Source: Aneurinibacillus terranovensis DSM 18919 (GTDB lineage: Bacteria; Bacillota; Bacilli; Aneurinibacillales; Aneurinibacillaceae). From it: a DNA stretch of 32,486 bases. Positions 29,190-32,486 of the stretch are shown piece by piece. A program made the translations under genes and the position numbers. The stretch is taken from assembly GCF_000430625.1 (NCBI RefSeq), contig NZ_AUMJ01000065.1, forward strand, positions 1 to 32,486, given 5' to 3'. The first letter of the stretch is position 1. Every line of letters begins with the position of its first letter. Under the pieces are notes generated by a model. That model made no database searches and was not told the DNA's origin. It saw only the letters and a list, made by a program, of their open reading frames with translations.

Positions 29190-29714
29190 TTATTGGTATT
29201 CCGTCTCCTTCCTTCTCTCAATTTCTATTTTTTGTATCACCCAAAGTAAGCGTTGTTGTTCTTTGGGATTTACTTCAATGAAGTCGATTCCATAAAAAAT
29301 ATCGTTCATCAGCTCCTCTTTTCGCACAATCTTTCCTTTAAAAGAAAACTCCTCATCATGAAGCACAAAATGGAGTTGCAAAAAAATCTGTTTTTTGACA
29401 GGCAAATCAAATTCACACCTCAATTTCATACCTGTACGACTGATGTTCTTTATCTTCCCTTCTCCTTTTCTATGCTTTAATGGTTCCAGCAATTTATCAC
29501 CAAAATCGATAAGCTCAAATGTGCATTCCTGATCGAGAAGTTTTATTCGAAAAGCCCTTCTTCTTTCCTTATCTTTCAATTTGGCTTGCAGGTCAGTCAA
29601 CGACTCTTTGAATGCATTGATTTGGTCATCCTTTTTTCTTAATTGCCTTACATAGAACCCGTGTATTAAAAAAAGTATCAGTATCATCAAAAATGCAGTC
29701 AGCACTATTTCCAT
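29190..29714 (-). CDS. Membrane-anchored PilZ-domain protein (c-di-GMP receptor)
   Basis: The 174-aa protein begins with one membrane helix (IVLTAFLMILILFLIHGFYV) and a short coiled coil (DQINAFKESLTDLQAKLKDK). The PilZ domain follows: RRAFRIKL supplies the RxxxR motif and NISRTGMKL the (D/N)xSxxG motif that bind c-di-GMP. YGIDFIEVNPKEQQRLLWVI closes the barrel. It lies 21 bp after the EAL gene's stop, so both are probably one operon. It likely senses c-di-GMP at the membrane; the output partner is unknown. Confidence 0.85.
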   Translation of the reverse strand: MEIVLTAFLMILILFLIHGFYVRQLRKKDDQINAFKESLTDLQAKLKDKERRRAFRIKLLDQECTFELIDFGDKLLEPLKHRKGEGKIKNISRTGMKLRCEFDLPVKKQIFLQLHFVLHDEEFSFKGKIVRKEELMNDIFYGIDFIEVNPKEQQRLLWVIQKIEIERRKETEYQ

Positions 29715-29735
29715 ATAACAAACTTACCCTTTCTT

Positions 29736-30452
29736 TTAGTGAATCCCGTTGATCGGTAAGGGTTCCCCCAATAAGTATCCTTGCCCTAAATGAACGCCCA
29801 ATACTTTAGCCATCGCTAAATCCGTTGGCTCTTCAATCCCTTCCAAAATCAATTTCATATGCTTCTCCTGGCAAAGCTTCAAAAGCATTTGAATCTCGTT
29901 TTGTTTATTCTTTGAAGCGGATAACTTTACAGCATAATATCGATCCAACTTAACAAAGTCTGGCTCAAGTTCAATGACAGTTTGCAACGATGATTCCCCT
30001 TTACCGTAATCATCAAGCGCAATGGCATACCCCTTATCCTTCAAAAAATGTACCGCTTTTCTGAGTAAACCCATGTCCGATACTTTTTCTGCTTCGTTAA
30101 TTTCAAACACAATGTTTCGATTAGAGAAGCATACGCTATTGAGTTTTCCCAAAAAATCGGGAAAAGTAGGGTGAACCATAGTCGAAGGATAAACATTCAA
30201 AAACAATCGGATATCCCGTGTATCAACCGAAGTCAGAGCATGATGAATTGAGCAAATATCCAAATCATACAATCTGTTTTTTTCCATTGCCAATCGAAAA
30301 AGCAATTCGGGATTTTCAAAAAACCGGCAACGTAACAACGCTTCATACCCAAATACTTTCCAATTTTTCATTACGTACAGCGGTTGAAAAACATGCTGAA
30401 ACATTTTCTTTCGTATGATGTCCTCTAAAAGCATTTCATTTGCGTCTGACAT
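29736..30452 (-). CDS. EAL-domain c-di-GMP phosphodiesterase
   Basis: The product is 238 aa from the ATG at 30,452 (AGGAG eight bases upstream; earlier residues in frame lack a site). Catalytic residues appear intact: the EAL motif in YEALLR, Asn in FLNVYP, Glu in VFEINE, Asp-Asp in ALDDYGKGESS, Lys in FVKLDR, Glu in LEGIE and Gln in GQGYLLGEP. It hydrolyses c-di-GMP to pGpG. It is a stand-alone EAL without sensor or GGDEF domains. It sits in the element splitting sigK, beside a PilZ receptor. Confidence 0.9.
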   Translation of the reverse strand: MSDANEMLLEDIIRKKMFQHVFQPLYVMKNWKVFGYEALLRCRFFENPELLFRLAMEKNRLYDLDICSIHHALTSVDTRDIRLFLNVYPSTMVHPTFPDFLGKLNSVCFSNRNIVFEINEAEKVSDMGLLRKAVHFLKDKGYAIALDDYGKGESSLQTVIELEPDFVKLDRYYAVKLSASKNKQNEIQMLLKLCQEKHMKLILEGIEEPTDLAMAKVLGVHLGQGYLLGEPLPINGIH

Positions 30453-30631
30453 AGTAAAAACTCCTATTTTTTCACTTAAATTACCAATTGTTTTAGTGAT
30501 TAATAGTACTAACGGCATTGGTATTTATGCCTAAAAATAATACTTATAGTATATCATTTTTTATTTTCAATATCTATTGTCTCTTGGGAGAGTCTAAAGA
30601 ATAAAGCTACAGTTACCTAAGAGGTGGTAAA

Positions 30632-30970
30632 ATGAGTGATTTGCCAAAGCTTATTGGAGAGCGGATTCGAAATTTCCGCAAAGAAAAGGGATTGAGCCAA
30701 GAGGAATTAGCCCACTTAGCCAATCTACATACTACATATATTGGGCAGTTGGAACGTGGAGAGAAAAACGCAACTTTGGAAAGTGTAGAAAAGGTGGCAA
30801 ACGCCCTGGGGATTTCGTTAGAAAACCTCTTTCGGTCTATCCACTCTAATCCAGATTCTCAAGAGTATACATTGTCCCGAATCGTCACCTGCTTGCAAAC
30901 AAGAAGCATTGAGGATCAAAAAATCTTCCTCAATTTACTGTATCTATTGCTGGACTGGAAAGAGCAGTGA
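30632..30970 (+). CDS. XRE/SinR-like regulator
   Basis: The 112-aa protein starts MSDLPKLIGERIRNFRKEKG, then LSQEELAHLANLHTTYIGQL, an XRE HTH. The C-terminal helical part, EDQKIFLNLLYLLLDW, probably dimerises. GAGGTGG lies before the ATG. It is divergent from the EAL-PilZ operon across about 180 bp of AT-rich DNA and is the natural candidate to control it. SinR-like repressors govern biofilm and sporulation decisions in Bacillus, so a link is plausible. Confidence 0.85.
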   Translation: MSDLPKLIGERIRNFRKEKGLSQEELAHLANLHTTYIGQLERGEKNATLESVEKVANALGISLENLFRSIHSNPDSQEYTLSRIVTCLQTRSIEDQKIFLNLLYLLLDWKEQ

Positions 30971-31126
30971 AAAACATTCGGTTATCAAGTATTCTTGAGA
31001 TGTCAGAAAAAAATGAGGCGGAAGCATACTTTCCGCCCTTTATTTCATATTGCCTATTCAACGTCATGATTTTTTGCCTGCATCCCGTCCATAGTAGTCA
31101 CTTTACTCCAAATATTTTCCCCATAA

Positions 31127-31168
31127 CAAAAAAACGCTCCAGAAAGCCTTGTAGGGCTTCAGGAGCGT
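31127..31168 (-). terminator. Strong terminator that belongs to the excised-form recombinase gene
   Basis: ACGCTCC/GGAGCGT (31,134-31,140 with 31,162-31,168) plus an inner AAGCC/GGGCTT stem is followed on the minus strand by TTTTTTTGTT. It begins 12 bp after the stop of the stranded recombinase tail at 31,180. As integrated it ends the transcript of the truncated sigK. Confidence 0.85.
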
Positions 31169-31179
31169 AATGGGGTTGA

Positions 31180-31280
31180 TCAGCTAACCTCCACGATCGT
31201 GTTATCCCTCTCAACCTTCTTCAGCAAAAGCGTTGTTGAATAGATAACTATCTTACGTTTCACTTTGTTCACATTCTCTT
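31180..31280 (-). CDS. Stranded 3' end of the recombinase gene (31-codon tail)
   Basis: Read from the AA of the core at 31,280 in the recombinase frame, the sequence encodes [32 protein letters not shown] and then TGA. A GTG at 31,272 could start a 30-codon peptide, but it has no proper ribosome site. In the circular element this frame is continuous with the recombinase, replacing its final Ile by 31 residues (575 aa in total). Beta-strand composition and the terminator right after it suggest it is the genuine C-terminus. Confidence 0.8.
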
Positions 31281-31285
31281 AACAA
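31261..31285. other. Attachment junction 2 (sigK N-terminal side)
   Basis: The element arm TTTGTTCACA (31,264-31,273) is followed by three bases and the core TCTT (31,277-31,280; AAGA on minus). sigK codons for VAHIV lie to the right. The arm is the exact inverted partner of the one at 26,448-26,457. Confidence 0.88.
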
Positions 31286-31478
31286 TATGCGCGACAAGGC
31301 GAAGGTTGTGTTCAATTAACATATTCCGCGCATACTTGTCGCCTTCAATCATTCTTTTTAAATACTTATCTTCTTCCTTCTCCGTCAACGGCTGTGGAAA
31401 CGCATTATTTTTAATGTACGAGACAAAAAAAACTAGATCTCTGACCAGCATGGCGATTGCGGCAAACAGTCCGGGCAC
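31269..31478 (-). CDS. sigK: sigK N-terminal segment (codons 1-67) with pro-sequence
   Basis: From a GTG at 31,478 (AGGAGG eight bases upstream) it encodes [20 protein letters not shown], then [20 protein letters not shown] and the start of region 2 ([16 protein letters not shown]). The frame then reads three foreign residues into the element. The hydrophobic leader and the [15 protein letters not shown] boundary correspond to the pro-sigma-K sequence removed by SpoIVFB in B. subtilis, at the same residue position. This equals the spoIVCB part of a split sigK. It cannot make active sigma-K without excision. Confidence 0.95.
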   Translation of the reverse strand: MPGLFAAIAMLVRDLVFFVSYIKNNAFPQPLTEKEEDKYLKRMIEGDKYARNMLIEHNLRLVAHIVKRM

Positions 31479-31513
31479 AGCAAGCACCTCCTGTTGAAGT
31501 AAGACTTATCTCC

Positions 31514-31521
31514 AGTCTATG
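31514..31521 (-). promoter_or_regulatory. Possible sporulation-type -10 of sigK
   Basis: CATAGACT on the minus strand, about 35 bp before the sigK start, resembles the sigma-E/sigma-K -10 (CATAnnnT). No clear -35 partner was found. In B. subtilis sigK is transcribed by sigma-E with SpoIIID and later by sigma-K. Confidence 0.3.
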
Positions 31522-31594
31522 AGGCAAATGCCCAGTCTGTGCCTGTTCGGTTACCTATGACAAACCTATTTTTTGCAGAAACAAAAATCTAATC

Positions 31595-31798
31595 TCATTG
31601 TTTAGTCCAAGATCGGGCATGCTGCACAATCCCATTTCCGAAACGCAGGACAATAGTGTTCAAAGCAGACGTTACTTTCGGAGAACGAGTTCTAAGAGCA
31701 ATAGAAAGTCCGGTTGAAGCAACAACATCTTCTAACCATTTTGCTACAATTTGCATCCCGGATTGGTCAACATATTTTTGAGCTTTAGAGTCAGCCAT
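31595..31798 (-). CDS. Small host protein of unknown function
   Basis: A 67-aa product starts MADSKAQKYVDQSGMQIVAK and continues WLEDVVASTGLSIALRTRSP, ending QHARSWTKQ. The ribosome site is poor; a TTG at 31,819 in frame is an alternative. Transcribed in the same direction as sigK and upstream of it. Not recognised. Confidence 0.45.
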   Translation of the reverse strand: MADSKAQKYVDQSGMQIVAKWLEDVVASTGLSIALRTRSPKVTSALNTIVLRFGNGIVQHARSWTKQ

Positions 31799-31905
31799 AA
31801 AATGAATTAAATACCCCAAGAGTCAAGTACTTCTTTTCTTATTTCTTTATTTTTTCTCCGAAAAGTACACATCTCTCCCATTTTAATGAACGGTACGAAA
31901 TTGAC

Positions 31906-32181
31906 TTAGCTATCGAGCCTGTTCCATGCTCTATCTATGATTAGGCTAACAGTCGCAATCCTTTCGTGTAGCCTTGCTACTTTCAATCGCTGTTTGCGCC
32001 AACGATTAGACCCTTTCTTTCTGCGTGACAAAATACGCTGTTCCCTGGCTAATTTTTCTAAGGCTTGACGATAGAAACGAGGGTAATTGGTTTTCTTACC
32101 TTCTTCGCTATCAACAAATAACCCATTCGAAGAAGTGATGGTATGCTTCCTTTCTTTCAGCCAGCATTTTGTTGTAGACAA
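31906..32181 (-). pseudogene. tnpB: TnpB (IS200/IS605 OrfB) fragment
   Basis: The 91-residue frame contains NYPRFYRQALEKLAREQRIL and SRRKKGSNRWRKQRLKVARL followed by HERI, the well-conserved middle of TnpB RNA-guided nucleases. The N-terminal HTH, the RuvC DED residues and the C-terminal zinc finger are missing and the frame ends abnormally. It is a decayed remnant, with no tnpA beside it. Confidence 0.88.
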
Positions 32182-32188
32182 AACTAAG

Positions 32189-32217
32189 AAAAACCGGGCA
32201 AAAACCGCCCGGTCCTT
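32189..32217. terminator. Bidirectional intrinsic terminator
   Basis: CCGGGC (32,194-32,199) pairs with GCCCGG (32,207-32,212). A T-run follows on the minus strand, and a shorter one on the plus strand. It ends the zinc-ribbon gene. Confidence 0.8.
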
Positions 32218-32223
32218 TTTTGT

Positions 32224-32486
32224 TTAGAGAATATCCGATAGTCTGTACTTTATGCCATGTACTCCCTCATAATATTCCGGATACATTCGTCCACCACATT
32301 TTTCGCATGAAAACATCGGGGGAGTGGTTGGATCTCCATCGTCCATTAAGTCAAAGTCCCTTACAACACTTAAAGGAATTTCCTCTTTTTCATGACACGT
32401 TAAACAAACAAAGCTGACGCTCTGTTTCTTGGACTGGTTTAGATTTATGTTTTTCTTCTTTTTCTTCCCTTTTTGACGGGTTTTTG
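32224..32486 (-). CDS. Zinc-ribbon protein, 5' end outside window
   Basis: The frame is open to the right edge and ends at TAA (32,224). It encodes a Lys-rich segment, then FVCLTCHEKEEIPLSVVRDF and FSCEKCGGRMYPEYYEGVHG, giving CxxC...CxxC typical of a zinc ribbon. Small proteins with EIPLSVVRDFD and MFSCEKCGG occur across Bacillales with unknown function. Followed by a strong terminator. Confidence 0.7.
   Translation of the reverse strand, partial: KTRQKGKKKKKNINLNQSKKQSVSFVCLTCHEKEEIPLSVVRDFDLMDDGDPTTPPMFSCEKCGGRMYPEYYEGVHGIKYRLSDIL

Larger units (their letters stand above)
26441..31280. mobile_element. 4.8-kb serine-recombinase element inserted in sigK between codons 67 and 68
   Basis: The ends share AAGA (minus strand). 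Joining them yields an attP with perfect 10-bp inverted arms, TTTGTTCACA and TGTGAACAAA, separated by 12 bp whose centre is AA. Joining the outer sides restores [12 protein letters not shown]. Cargo is a recombinase, a 48-aa companion, a group II intron remnant, PilZ and EAL genes, and an XRE regulator. No virion genes are present, so it is a reduced element or a small integrative element rather than a phage. Confidence 0.92.

Noticed and set aside
31180-31272. Independent 30-codon gene from the GTG at 31,272
   Set aside because: No proper ribosome site; the frame is better explained as the displaced end of the recombinase gene, in frame across the reconstructed attP.
31906-32181. Working TnpB RNA-guided nuclease
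   Set aside because: Only about 90 residues remain; the RuvC catalytic residues and zinc finger are missing.

Overview
This window is from an endospore-forming Firmicute of the order Bacillales. It contains pieces of the mother-cell sigma factor gene sigK, strong AGGAGG-type ribosome sites with frequent GTG and TTG starts, and a Gram-positive phage gene set (DnaD/DnaC-type replication genes, YqaJ/RecT, RusA, YopX, an ImmA-type peptidase). The genus cannot be settled from the sequence.

Layout. (a) Positions 1 to about 26,290 are the early, replication and lysogeny half of a temperate prophage, read almost entirely on the minus strand. From left to right it holds a ParA-type ATPase beside 19-bp repeats, a late-regulator-like protein, a modification and metabolism cluster (radical SAM protein, YopX, dimeric dUTPase, cytosine-5 methyltransferase, PAPS-reductase-like PP-loop enzyme), and RusA. 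Next come DnaC, DnaD, HNH, RecT, YqaJ and an SMC-like ATPase, then many small early genes. It ends in two repressor/operator regions, a Rha-type antirepressor, a HEPN-like Ymh-family gene, ImmA, and a two-gene cassette at the edge. No capsid, terminase or lysis genes are in the window, and no recombinase belonging to this prophage is in it either. (b) Positions 26,281-26,442 are codons 68-116 of sigK. (c) Positions 26,442 to about 31,280 are a second, 4.8-kb element. It carries a large serine recombinase, a small companion gene, a decayed group II intron protein, a PilZ protein, an EAL-domain protein and an XRE regulator. (d) Positions 31,269-31,478 are codons 1-67 of sigK, including the pro-sequence. 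(e) The right edge is host DNA with a TnpB remnant and a zinc-ribbon gene.

Main result. sigK is split at least twice. The 4.8-kb element sits exactly between codons 67 and 68. The two junctions share an AAGA core, and joining the element's ends gives an attP with perfect 10-bp inverted arms (TTTGTTCACA / TGTGAACAAA) around a central AA. Joining the host sides restores [12 protein letters not shown] in frame. The second break follows ENEILM, the region where the B. subtilis skin element interrupts sigK, and it is where the prophage begins. A functional sigma-K would therefore need two excisions, with the third piece outside the window.

The recombinase gene itself runs across its own attP. In the integrated state its last codons and stop come from sigK (Q-E-I-stop). 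In the excised circle the frame continues for 31 more codons, now stranded at 31,180-31,280 and followed at once by an intrinsic terminator. Integration thus removes the recombinase's natural C-terminus and excision restores it.

The dnaD-like initiator gene contains six abutting 12-bp repeats next to a purine-asymmetric A-rich tract, a lambda-type origin inside the initiator gene. Several modification and replication proteins carry terminal sequences that look like sliding-clamp-binding motifs.
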